Shown here piece by piece: positions 44,492-52,390 of a stretch of 64,000 nt of DNA; the first letter of the stretch is position 1, and each line of letters begins with the position of its first letter. Source of the DNA: Polynucleobacter sp. AP-Sving-400A-A2 (GTDB taxonomy: Bacteria > Pseudomonadota > Gammaproteobacteria > Burkholderiales > Burkholderiaceae). The stretch covers positions 1,240,001 to 1,304,000 of the forward strand of contig NZ_CP061312.1 of assembly GCF_018688155.1 (NCBI RefSeq), in the 5' to 3' direction. The translations under genes and the position numbers were made by a program. The notes below the pieces were generated by a model. That model was not told the DNA's origin. It searched no databases and saw only the letters and a program-made list of their open reading frames with translations.

Positions 44492-45415
44492 TTAATTGAC
44501 CGAGAAACGTCCTGCCACTGCAAACGCACTCACCATCATTCCTGCAACAAACAATGGCACACCAAAACCACTCAGAAATAATGCGCGCTTAACTGGATCT
44601 AGCAAGAAATTACGCATCATCACTATTTGCCCCGCTATCAACAGCACAATCACGCCAGCCTGCCAGTAAGCACCCCAGATCAATAGAAGGCCAAAGACGC
44701 CAAATTGGGGAGCCAACATCATCAAACACGCATTTTCAGCGGCACCTGCAACACCGAGCTGGACGGGTAAAGAAAGTACCCCCATTTGACGATCGCCTTC
44801 AATCGCCTTGAAGTCATTCAAGGTCATGATGCCGTGCGCGCCGATGCTATATAAAATAGCCAGCAGAATGGATGGCGTAGAGGGGAATAAGTCTCCCATC
44901 ATCACCGCTGAGCCTGTAAACCAAGCCAAGCCCTCGTAGGAAATTCCACAAGCCGCATTACCTAACCAACCGTTTTGCTTAAAGCGTAATGGCGGCATGC
45001 TGTAGAACCAGGCCAGCAAAAGACCGAGTAGTGTTGCCACAAATGCCCAGGGACTAATGAACCAACCCAACAAGAGTGAGAGACCAGTCCAAATAATGGC
45101 AACGTATAAACCCCAAGCCCCCGGCATCCGACCAGAGGGAATAGGACGCTGCGGTTCGTTAATTGCATCCACTTCACGGTCAAACCAATCGTTTACTGCC
45201 TGACTAGCAGCGCAGACCATCGGACCAGCGAGAATGACTCCAGCAACTAATAAGTGCCAACGTCCCTCAAAGGAAACGCCAGTTGCAATCACTCCACAGG
45301 CAAACGCCCACATGGGTGGAAACCAAGTAATGGGTTTTAACAACTCTAAAATTGCGGATGGCGCAGGAAAGCGGCGCATGGTGGACGTATTTATGATCGC
45401 ATCCCCCATTTCCAT
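44492..45415 (-). CDS. bchG: Bacteriochlorophyll synthase
   Basis: Esterifies bacteriochlorophyllide a with geranylgeranyl diphosphate at the membrane. The 307-residue UbiA-family protein has the two aspartate motifs NDWFDREVDAINEP (near residue 76) and NDFKAIEGDRQMG (near residue 200), and about eight helices. It overlaps the puhE gene by 25 bases; an ATG at 45408 is an alternative start. The arrangement puhE-bchG-bch2-bchP is common in betaproteobacterial clusters. The two Asp motifs separate it from quinone prenyltransferases only weakly, but context is decisive. Confidence 0.94.
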   Translation of the reverse strand: MEMGDAIINTSTMRRFPAPSAILELLKPITWFPPMWAFACGVIATGVSFEGRWHLLVAGVILAGPMVCAASQAVNDWFDREVDAINEPQRPIPSGRMPGAWGLYVAIIWTGLSLLLGWFISPWAFVATLLGLLLAWFYSMPPLRFKQNGWLGNAACGISYEGLAWFTGSAVMMGDLFPSTPSILLAILYSIGAHGIMTLNDFKAIEGDRQMGVLSLPVQLGVAGAAENACLMMLAPQFGVFGLLLIWGAYWQAGVIVLLIAGQIVMMRNFLLDPVKRALFLSGFGVPLFVAGMMVSAFAVAGRFSVN

Positions 45416-46143
45416 AAGCCTTCACTAGAAAAAGGAACCACCATCAAAATGTGCTCTAAGACTGCCAAGGACAAAATAGCGCCAGTCAATGACATTGAGG
45501 CAACCACGAAATCACTTGCATTAGGATCAAGCGCAGCTTGCCATAATGGAATTGCAAAGAGAGCACCACCAATCACAGATATTGGAAGCAATGGATTCAT
45601 GGGTTTGCAGGTGAAATACGTAAAGATGTATTTAAGATGATTAGGCAGGAATCGTTCATTAAGATTCAAAACACCCAAGAAGATATTTAACTTTGCACTC
45701 TGCCTCATTAGCCAGAGAATCATAAAAGTCCAAAAACCAGTCTGGTTAGAGCCACCCCAAGTCATTACAGTCACAGCAAGTGCCAGAATTACCAAGGCAA
45801 TCTCATGATGCTGGATCGTCTTAAATGCAAGATAGGCCTTTTGCCAGCCCCGACAATTTTCTGGGCAAGGATCTCGACGAGGACCGGTAACGTAACCAAA
45901 TAAGAAGCCGATTTCTTGCCAACCCCAAACCAAAATGGCACAGGTAAAGCCGCAATAAGCACCGGCTACAGTACTTAAATTGGCACTAGTTTTTAGTCCA
46001 ACTAAAGCCAAAGCCAAAATCATACCGCTTACCCAAAAAGCATTTTTATAGGTCGAAGGATGACGTTGGTTTAGCAAGAGAATAATTCCCGTGCTAAACC
46101 ACCATATAAAAATGGAGTAGAGGATGGGCCAGACAATGCTCAT
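45391..46143 (-). CDS. puhE: Photosynthetic complex assembly protein 2 (DUF3623)
   Basis: A 250-residue multispanning protein. Family features are the helical start SIVWPILYSIFIWWFSTG, the conserved GWQEIGFLFGYVTGPRRDPCPENCRGW and the LNLNERFLPNHLKYIFTYF stretch. PuhE modulates bacteriochlorophyll flow into complexes and sits with acsF in purple bacteria. The start at 46143 is chosen because it follows the acsF stop by four bases; the longer frame overlaps acsF. It overlaps bchG by 25 bases. Confidence 0.88.
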   Translation of the reverse strand: MSIVWPILYSIFIWWFSTGIILLLNQRHPSTYKNAFWVSGMILALALVGLKTSANLSTVAGAYCGFTCAILVWGWQEIGFLFGYVTGPRRDPCPENCRGWQKAYLAFKTIQHHEIALVILALAVTVMTWGGSNQTGFWTFMILWLMRQSAKLNIFLGVLNLNERFLPNHLKYIFTYFTCKPMNPLLPISVIGGALFAIPLWQAALDPNASDFVVASMSLTGAILSLAVLEHILMVVPFSSEGLWKWGMRS

Positions 46144-46147
46144 CAAA

Positions 46148-47242
46148 TTACCAAGAAGGAACCATACGAACATCAGCCGGCAAGGCATTGTCTTGAACTG
46201 GCATGAAGTACAACTTCAAAAATATAATGCCAGCACGCGCGCCTAAAACGGCAGTCTTCAACTTATTGATTAAACCACCCTCTTTTTTGCACACATCCAT
46301 CTTCTCAAACACCATTCTCATCTCTTCAAGATACTGATAGAAACGGGGGTCATCTAAATTCACGGAAATTGGGAAGACTTGCTTAATAATTTCGTTGGTG
46401 ATGAAAAGTACCTTTTTATCGTAATCTGTTGGGGAGATCTTCATCGCCTTATAGAGTTCAATACGAGTATGGTCACGTACATACATCGTGGCATACACCG
46501 CAAGGATGAAGAAACGAATCCATAGCTTATTTACGCCTTGGAGTAACTTCGGATTGGCACGCATGATTAATGCAAAAGATTCACCATGGCGGAATTCATC
46601 ATTACACCAGCGCTCAAACCATAAAAAGATCGGATGAAAGCGTGTTTCAGGGCGACTTTCAAGTTCGCGGAAAATAGTGATGTAGCGGGCATAACCAATC
46701 TTCTCGGAGAGATAGGTAGCGTAAAAAATAAACTTAGGCCTAAAGTAAGTATATTTCTTAGCCTTCGCTAAAAAACCTAGATCAATACCGATGTTGAAGT
46801 CCTTGAGCCATTGATTAATAAAGCCAGCGTGACGGCTTTCATCTCTAGCCATGTAACCGAACAACATGCGCATGTCAGGATTGGTGACCTTACGCTTAAT
46901 CTCAGCATACAAAATGCAACCAGAAAACTCAGAAGTAATTGAGCTGATCAAGAAGTCAACAAACTCATCATATAAGGCCGGATGAAGATTAGAGTAATCC
47001 TTGTCCATATCAGCAGGGCGCTGAAAGTGATCATGATTGTTATCACCCTCATACTCTGCCATCAATGCATCCCACTCAGGGCGCAAGGAATCAATGCTGA
47101 TACGATCCATCTCTTTAAAATTAGTCGTATAAAAGCGCGGGCTCAATACTGCATCTTCTAATGCCATCTTGGTGGATTGATTAACTTCACCCTTTGCAGG
47201 GATTTGACTTTGCAACATACTTTCTGCGCTATCTAAATTCAT
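46148..47242 (-). CDS. acsF: Mg-protoporphyrin IX monomethyl ester oxidative cyclase (aerobic)
   Basis: Oxygen-dependent di-iron enzyme that closes the isocyclic ring of chlorophylls. The 364-residue protein has the di-iron ligand motifs in [24 protein letters not shown] and [12 protein letters not shown]. Length is normal for proteobacterial AcsF. GGAG precedes the start. No oxygen-independent cyclase (bchE) gene is seen in the window, so bacteriochlorophyll synthesis should need O2, which fits an aerobic phototroph. It follows puhC by 20 bases. Confidence 0.94.
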   Translation of the reverse strand: MNLDSAESMLQSQIPAKGEVNQSTKMALEDAVLSPRFYTTNFKEMDRISIDSLRPEWDALMAEYEGDNNHDHFQRPADMDKDYSNLHPALYDEFVDFLISSITSEFSGCILYAEIKRKVTNPDMRMLFGYMARDESRHAGFINQWLKDFNIGIDLGFLAKAKKYTYFRPKFIFYATYLSEKIGYARYITIFRELESRPETRFHPIFLWFERWCNDEFRHGESFALIMRANPKLLQGVNKLWIRFFILAVYATMYVRDHTRIELYKAMKISPTDYDKKVLFITNEIIKQVFPISVNLDDPRFYQYLEEMRMVFEKMDVCKKEGGLINKLKTAVLGARAGIIFLKLYFMPVQDNALPADVRMVPSW

Positions 47243-47262
47243 TTCTCACTCCAAAAAAATAT

Positions 47263-47727
47263 TTATGATTTACTAACTGCTACAGCCTGTGATGCATCAA
47301 ATAACTTAAAAAATGTTCCTGCATTGGTAGGTCCAAAAGACTCTAAATCAAGCATGCGCCCGGTCGCTGTATCGAATAAAGTCAAGCGGCCATCTGCTCT
47401 ATAAATTAATTCAAAGGGTGGCCCACCATCCAATCCCCTGCGCTTTCTTTCTTGGGCAAGCCCACGCAGAGTACCTCTAACAAATCCCGCCTCACCTTGA
47501 ACGGAATCGATCTCCTGTCCAGTTTTGTAATTAATTACTGCGATAGAACCATCTGGACGATCTTCAAAGCGCAACTGCAATACTTTGGTAGGCACTGCAT
47601 CTGGCTCTCTTACCTGACTCAAGTCACGACTGTTAATAAATACCAATAGCAACAAAATGACCATCCCAGTGGCCACCAGTATCTTGGCTACAGGTGATAG
47701 AGAATCCTTGCTTTGTAGAATACTCAT
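47263..47727 (-). CDS. puhC: Photosynthetic complex assembly protein PuhC
   Basis: A 154-residue protein with one N-terminal membrane helix (VAKILVATGMVILLLLVFI) and a periplasmic domain with LRFEDRPDGSIAVINYKTG and the conserved GFVRGTLRGLAQERKRRG. PuhC helps assemble the reaction centre-LH1 core. Its ATG overlaps the stop of puhB (4 bases), as in other purple bacteria. It precedes acsF in the puhABC-acsF order. Assignment by motif and position is sound. Confidence 0.9.
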   Translation of the reverse strand: MSILQSKDSLSPVAKILVATGMVILLLLVFINSRDLSQVREPDAVPTKVLQLRFEDRPDGSIAVINYKTGQEIDSVQGEAGFVRGTLRGLAQERKRRGLDGGPPFELIYRADGRLTLFDTATGRMLDLESFGPTNAGTFFKLFDASQAVAVSKS

Positions 47728-48383
47728 GCCGTCTGCACTCCAGCTTGCTCAACTTGAATTTCTTGAGCTGCTTTTTTGCTCAAACCAGCAGATGCAATCC
47801 AGGCTTCTGTCAGGATGGCTGCCACCTGCTTTGCCTCTGGAACACAACGCATCATTGGCTCTGGAACAGCTAAACGCCATGGACGTGCATGAGGCCACAA
47901 ATGAAAGTAGGCAATCTTATCCTCAGAGGAAATTTGCATTGGAATATCACCTGTACCGTCTTTGTATAACCTGAGACCGGCACTGCCTAAAGTTTTGTAC
48001 GGAAGATTAAATGTGACGGTCAAAACAATACCGACTCTCATCACGATACGGCGGTTCGTTAAGGTGTACATAGCTTCAGTTGCAGACCAATAAGCCATGA
48101 AACCAACTAATATCAGCCCAAGCACAGCTAAGGCAAAAGCAAGTGCCACGCTACTCCATCCAGCGGCTAAGCCACCCTCACTAAGGGCTACAGAAATCAA
48201 TTGCCAAATCACAATTGCTGCAAAGTACAGGCCTAGCCATTGCAAACGAAATACGTGCTTTGCCATGGAGATCCAATTAGGAGCTCCCTGCCACAAGATA
48301 AATTCATCTTGTGGCAATGGTTCAGGCAACCCTAAGGCCGCCTCAAACTCATACTCTGCTGATTGATAAGGTTGTTGACTCAC
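47724..48383 (-). CDS. puhB: Photosynthetic complex assembly protein PuhB
   Basis: A 219-residue protein with the PH-like domain of the PuhB family and two helices. The family features LPQDEFILWQGAPNW, AMYTLTNRRIVMRVGI and FNLPYKTLGSAGLRLY are present. PuhB assists reaction-centre assembly in the membrane. The gene is 23 bases downstream of puhA and overlaps puhC by four bases. Context agrees fully with puhABC. Confidence 0.92.
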   Translation of the reverse strand: MSQQPYQSAEYEFEAALGLPEPLPQDEFILWQGAPNWISMAKHVFRLQWLGLYFAAIVIWQLISVALSEGGLAAGWSSVALAFALAVLGLILVGFMAYWSATEAMYTLTNRRIVMRVGIVLTVTFNLPYKTLGSAGLRLYKDGTGDIPMQISSEDKIAYFHLWPHARPWRLAVPEPMMRCVPEAKQVAAILTEAWIASAGLSKKAAQEIQVEQAGVQTA

Positions 48384-48406
48384 AAAAATACTTTCTTTAA
48401 AACGAT

Positions 48407-49177
48407 TTAAATAAGAGGTTCTTGGCGCTCAGGGGTTGCATAAAGAGTGCCGCCACCGTAATAAGCCATGATCTTCTCTTCTTCCAACAGAGTAATTTGA
48501 TCTTGACTCTTTAAACCCGGCACTAAAGCAAATTGATTGCCCAGAATCGATTTGACGTTAATGTAATCGCGATGGACTCGGGAGAAGTTCATTGGTAGCA
48601 ATACTCTTCTGCCGCCAAATTCGGGCAAAGTTTCAATTTCGAAATAACGAATCATTACTTCAGCCTGATCGATCCATAACTCTTTCACGGTGCCAGCAAC
48701 AACACCATCATCGCCTCTGACTTCCATGCCAACTGGATTTCGATCTTGCTTGGCAACGCTAAATTGACCGAGTAAACGCCCTGGCAGAATCCGCTTTTGA
48801 CCTTCCGATGTCATGTCAGGAATGTCTGCGCGCATCGTAAATGCCCCTGGTCCAACCCCATCTAACATTGGGTTTCCAGTTGGAACCAAAGGAGCGCCAT
48901 TTAAGTAGCTTGAAGGTCGAGCAGCCACTTTCTCAAGGGGCTCATCTTTGGGCACAGTTACATCACCAAAATATTCTGTATGAAAAGTCTTCGGCGCTGG
49001 CATACCAGCAATACCTTCAGCTCGTCGCGTTTCACCCCGAATATCGTACTCAAGCGGAAAACCTTCGCGCTTACTTTCAATAGTCAGGTAATACACAAGA
49101 CCTGCAAAAAATACCCAAAATGCATATAGAACCAATTGCGCAACATCTATATATTCTGTAATTGCTCCGGTTGCCAT
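48407..49177 (-). CDS. puhA: Photosynthetic reaction centre H subunit
   Basis: Caps the cytoplasmic face of the type II reaction centre and governs proton delivery to QB. The 256-residue protein has one N-terminal helix (VAQLVLYAFWVFFAGLVYYL), the post-helix ESKREGFPLEYD and the PRC-barrel domain with VTKE-like region VKELWIDQAEVMIRYFE. The ATG at 49177 is unambiguous. It lies between lhaA (upstream, 53 bases) and puhB. Standard order lhaA-puhABC. Confidence 0.95.
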   Translation of the reverse strand: MATGAITEYIDVAQLVLYAFWVFFAGLVYYLTIESKREGFPLEYDIRGETRRAEGIAGMPAPKTFHTEYFGDVTVPKDEPLEKVAARPSSYLNGAPLVPTGNPMLDGVGPGAFTMRADIPDMTSEGQKRILPGRLLGQFSVAKQDRNPVGMEVRGDDGVVAGTVKELWIDQAEVMIRYFEIETLPEFGGRRVLLPMNFSRVHRDYINVKSILGNQFALVPGLKSQDQITLLEEEKIMAYYGGGTLYATPERQEPLI

Positions 49178-49230
49178 CTTGCTCTCCCTTTTAACAATAA
49201 TGCTTATCGTGAAAAATACTTTACTGCTAG

Positions 49231-50679
49231 TTAACTTGGTAATTCATCTAAACCAAACTTCCGAGAAGCCTTCATCATGGGCTGCTTATTCATGACAACT
49301 AAAGGCCCAATTGCGATCAAGGTAATAAACAGCAAATAAAATTCAATGTGATATACAAAGCTGTAGCCTGTAGCAGCAGAAAGAAGGCCATCGCCCAAAA
49401 AACCACTAGTCGCTAAACTAGAAATCACATCTCGAATCACCCCGCCAGCGGCAATTGCAATACCAGATGCAGTAGCATGTACCGCGCCCCAAGCTCCGAG
49501 CACTAAACCATTCATGCCGCCGGATTCAAAACTCATTGCGGCAGTTAAGGTGCTCACAGAAAATAAACCGCCGCCGAAGCCAATTAAAAATGCACCACAA
49601 CGAAATAGCGTCGGAGAAAGCAGTGGTTCAGAAAAAATGACGCAACTAAATGCCAGAATCCCAAACAAGGCACCAATAGCGGCAAGGCGGTATGGATCAA
49701 TAGAGCGATTTAAATAACGCGCTGCTAAACCAAAAGCCATTAAAGCACCCAAGGAAGTTAAGCTCGTTAGCACTGTTGTAGCGCTGACTGATAAGCCCAA
49801 TACTTCGGCACCGTAAGGCTCCAAAATAATATCTTGCATACTAAAGGCTGCAGTACCTAAGCCCAGGGCCACTAAGAAACGGATCACTTTGCCTTGTTTT
49901 GTAAAAGTCGCCCAAGTTTCCTTAAAGCTGGGAGTTGGAATTGAGTACGCCGTTAAATGCGGTTGACGCGGCTCTTGTTTCCAAACTGCAATCACATTGA
50001 GAATTAAGGTAGTTGCCGCAACACCTTGTACTACCCGAATGAGCAGAAGCGGTGTGATGTCGATCAGCAAATAACCAAAGATGGCGCTACTTACTGCCAT
50101 GCCAACCAGCAGCATCATATACATGAGTGCAACTACCCTAGGTCTGGCTTCAGGTTGAGCGAGATCAGATGCTAGTGCGAGGCCAGCAGTTTGCGTAGTC
50201 TGCATACCGGCGCCCACCAATAAAAAAGCGAGTCCCGTTGCGCCTTGTGCAAACCAAGCCGGCCAGGTGGTGTCACCAGACAACAGAATTAATGCAAAAG
50301 GCATGATGGCAAAACCACCGAATTGCAGCCAAGCACCAATCCAGATATAGGGCACTCTGCGCCAGCCAAGAAAAGACTTGTGACTATCACTCTTAAAGCC
50401 AACCAACGCCCTGAATGGAGCAAACAGAAGTGGCAAGGCAACCATAATAGAAACTAAGGCGGCGCTTACTTGCAACTCAACAATCATCACGCGATTGAGG
50501 GTACCAATCAGCATCACCATTGCCATACCAACTGAGACTTGAAATAGCGATAGTCTTAAGAGGCGACTGAGTGGCAACTCTTTGGTGGCAACATCAGCAA
50601 AAGGCAAGAATCTTGGACTCACTCGCTTCCAATTTTCAAATAGCTCTTTGCCGCGCCAGGTCAGAGTAAACATTTTCAT
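49231..50679 (-). CDS. lhaA: LhaA: PucC-family LH1 assembly protein
   Basis: A 482-residue twelve-helix protein of the PucC family, next to puhA, where the LH1-assembly member LhaA is found in purple bacteria. It has PRFLPFADVATKELPLSRLL, LNRVMIVELQ and LEPYGAEVLGLS, closely similar to pucC in this window (two-thirds or so of the visible N-terminal positions agree). It starts two bases from the bchM stop. The two paralogues presumably serve LH1 and LH2-like antennae, respectively. Confidence 0.92.
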   Translation of the reverse strand: MKMFTLTWRGKELFENWKRVSPRFLPFADVATKELPLSRLLRLSLFQVSVGMAMVMLIGTLNRVMIVELQVSAALVSIMVALPLLFAPFRALVGFKSDSHKSFLGWRRVPYIWIGAWLQFGGFAIMPFALILLSGDTTWPAWFAQGATGLAFLLVGAGMQTTQTAGLALASDLAQPEARPRVVALMYMMLLVGMAVSSAIFGYLLIDITPLLLIRVVQGVAATTLILNVIAVWKQEPRQPHLTAYSIPTPSFKETWATFTKQGKVIRFLVALGLGTAAFSMQDIILEPYGAEVLGLSVSATTVLTSLTSLGALMAFGLAARYLNRSIDPYRLAAIGALFGILAFSCVIFSEPLLSPTLFRCGAFLIGFGGGLFSVSTLTAAMSFESGGMNGLVLGAWGAVHATASGIAIAAGGVIRDVISSLATSGFLGDGLLSAATGYSFVYHIEFYLLFITLIAIGPLVVMNKQPMMKASRKFGLDELPS

Positions 50680-50681
50680 TA

Positions 50682-51407
50682 CTATCGCGCTATATTTTGA
50701 TTGGCCTGCTTCTTACTGAGACGCATAGCCTGTGAAAAATAAAAAGCACGCTGTACTTTTTGGGTGCTCACTGGCGCCCAATCAGTAAGACCATCATGCT
50801 GACTAAAAGTTCTAGTGAGAGATTCCATCGAAATCGGTTGGATAAATGGCGATCGATCACTACGCGGAAATAAGCTGCCAATAGTAAGCAATGTACTTAG
50901 TGCGGCATTATTAGGAGCAAAAGTAAAAGCGATATTGGCTCGCGTACGATCGGCCAGCTTAGCCATAGCATCAGCAATATCCAAATGGTGATAGTGAATC
51001 ATGGAGTCCATACAAACGACATGATCAAATTCACCTAAGGCAGGATCGAGCATATCGCCTGAACGAAACTCAATAGAGCCTGCTCCAAAATCATTGCCAA
51101 TTCTCTCGCGAGCCAAATCAACTAGAGTGGGTGATAAGTCAATCGCAAGGACATGTGCTCCGCGCTTAGCTAAATCGGCCGCCAACACGCCAGTTCCACA
51201 GCCAGCATCCAATACTCGATGACCAGTCAAATCATTAGGTAAATAACTGAGTAATAGGTGACGCATCTCTTCGCGACCCGCTCTGACCTTGGCACGAATG
51301 CCGCTCACCTTCGCAGTCGAAGTTAACTTCGCCCAAGCATCAACTGCCGTTCGATCAAAGTATTCCTCTAGTTGGCTACGTTTTTGAGTGTAGGAGTTTT
51401 TTTGCAT
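50682..51407 (-). CDS. bchM: Mg-protoporphyrin IX O-methyltransferase
   Basis: S-adenosylmethionine-dependent methyltransferase acting on Mg-protoporphyrin before the AcsF cyclase. The 241-residue protein has YFDRTAVDAWAKL near the start (BchM-type), the SAM motif VLDAGCGTGVLAADLAKRGA, and FDHVVCMDSMIHY. It follows the bchF fusion gene by 21 bases. In most purple bacteria bchN, bchB, bchH and bchL lie between bchF and bchM; here they do not. Confidence 0.93.
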   Translation of the reverse strand: MQKNSYTQKRSQLEEYFDRTAVDAWAKLTSTAKVSGIRAKVRAGREEMRHLLLSYLPNDLTGHRVLDAGCGTGVLAADLAKRGAHVLAIDLSPTLVDLARERIGNDFGAGSIEFRSGDMLDPALGEFDHVVCMDSMIHYHHLDIADAMAKLADRTRANIAFTFAPNNAALSTLLTIGSLFPRSDRSPFIQPISMESLTRTFSQHDGLTDWAPVSTQKVQRAFYFSQAMRLSKKQANQNIAR

Positions 51408-51428
51408 TAGTTCTTAGAGTCTTTTAGA

Positions 51429-52103
51429 TTATTTCAACCAAGGGGAATATATATAAGCAAGGAGATGCGCAATGATTGCTATAAATCCAAAAAATTGTGT
51501 CCCTTGAACTAGATTGCGATGTAACTCTTCAGCTTCATCCACACTTAAGCCGGTTAAGGTGGCTTGAGAGCTATTAATACCTGCTGCTTGAGCAGCTTCA
51601 AGACGAATAGCCTCAGCGCCAAGCTGAGACTCGCGCTGTTTCTTTTCTTGATCTAGACGCGCCATCCGCAACTTCCAAATAAATTGGCCTGCATTCACTA
51701 CGTAAGTTGCATAGGCAGCTAATGCCAAAATCATTAATTGATATTGGTCTAAGTAGCCTGTTGCTAAAGCTACTAGATATAAAGTATGCAAAAGCAATAC
51801 CAACATACTGAAGACATCTTCCCAGAAGAATGCCGGTGCAAATAAATAGCAATTGAAAACGACTTTTTCCCAAATGCATCCAGTAATCATGATCGTGTAG
51901 AGCGTTAAGGTTTTCACCACCACCGAGATATTGGCTGCGGACTCCCCTTCTCCTGTCCACAAAAAACGCAGCACTAAATACAAGCTCACCAAAAAAACCA
52001 AAAATTGAACAGGCGCTAAGATTCCCTGAACCAGGGTCCATTTAGTCGCGTCTCTTTTTACCCTTTCTTCTGGGGTGTAGAGTGGCTTATATGTTTTTTC
52101 CAT
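51429..52103 (-). CDS. bchF: Fusion of 2-vinyl bacteriochlorophyllide hydratase (BchF) with a light-harvesting beta polypeptide
   Basis: Residues 1-150 are BchF: PLYTPEERVKRDATKWTLVQG, PVQFLVFLVSLYLVLRFL, MITGCIWEKVVFNCYLF and FFWEDVFSMLVLLLHT; this part hydrates the C3 vinyl of chlorophyllide. Family members usually end near residue 165. Here a charged linker (about 150-181, DQEKKQRESQ, then EAAQAAG) leads to residues 182-224, which match local PucB at 38 of 43 positions, including both His (195, 213) and the end SPWLK. Twenty of the 38 identical codons differ silently, so selection has preserved the protein sequence. The start at 52103 is the first ATG; the open frame's longer start is TTG. 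Met147 has GGAAG upstream and could allow a separate beta-like product. No alpha gene follows. Confidence 0.9.
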   Translation of the reverse strand: MEKTYKPLYTPEERVKRDATKWTLVQGILAPVQFLVFLVSLYLVLRFLWTGEGESAANISVVVKTLTLYTIMITGCIWEKVVFNCYLFAPAFFWEDVFSMLVLLLHTLYLVALATGYLDQYQLMILALAAYATYVVNAGQFIWKLRMARLDQEKKQRESQLGAEAIRLEAAQAAGINSSQATLTGLSVDEAEELHRNLVQGTQFFGFIAIIAHLLAYIYSPWLK

Positions 52104-52170
52104 GCACAGTCTGCTGTATTTTCCAAAACAACTTTTAGACAATCGTTAACGCACTTTTTAAACCCAAAAG

Positions 52171-52188
52171 TGTCACAGAAAGTTTACG
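52171..52188 (-). promoter_or_regulatory. Near-consensus PpsR-type box upstream of bchF
   Basis: TGTCACAGAAAGTTTACG fits TGT-N12-ACA in five of six fixed positions (G instead of A at the end). It lies 68-85 bases before the bchF ATG, and on the minus strand reads CGT-N12-ACA. With the perfect box at 52284-52301 it would make a two-site arrangement, common for CrtJ/PpsR cooperative binding. Confidence 0.4.
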
Positions 52189-52283
52189 ATATTTAGGAAA
52201 AGAAAGTCCTCGGGAATACCCTAAAGTGGTGTTTTCCCTATGGAAAGTTACTCAAAAAGGAGGCTAAATGATATCCAAGCAAA

Positions 52284-52301
52284 TGTTCAATATTTAAGAC
52301 A
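52284..52301 (+). promoter_or_regulatory. PpsR/CrtJ-type operator between bchF and ppaA
   Basis: TGTTCAATATTTAAGACA fits TGT-N12-ACA exactly. It lies in the divergent region between bchF (minus) and ppaA-ppsR-crtADC (plus). A -10 like TATTTT follows at 52310. The site would allow PpsR to control bchF and its own operon. Confidence 0.62.
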
Positions 52302-52390
52302 AATGAGAATATTTTGCACTGCAACATTTTTTGGTGAGCATTCAACACCTATTACTTTGTATTCCTAATTACATCTTTGGGAGATGGGCT

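Noticed and set aside
51429..51560. Fusion as an assembly or sequencing artefact
   Set aside because: The fused beta segment differs from pucB at many silent positions, so it cannot be a misassembled copy of pucB; a missed stop in the linker cannot be fully excluded without raw reads.
51613..52041. 142-residue frame on the minus strand over bchF
   Set aside because: Shadow of the bchF fusion gene in another frame, with no family match.
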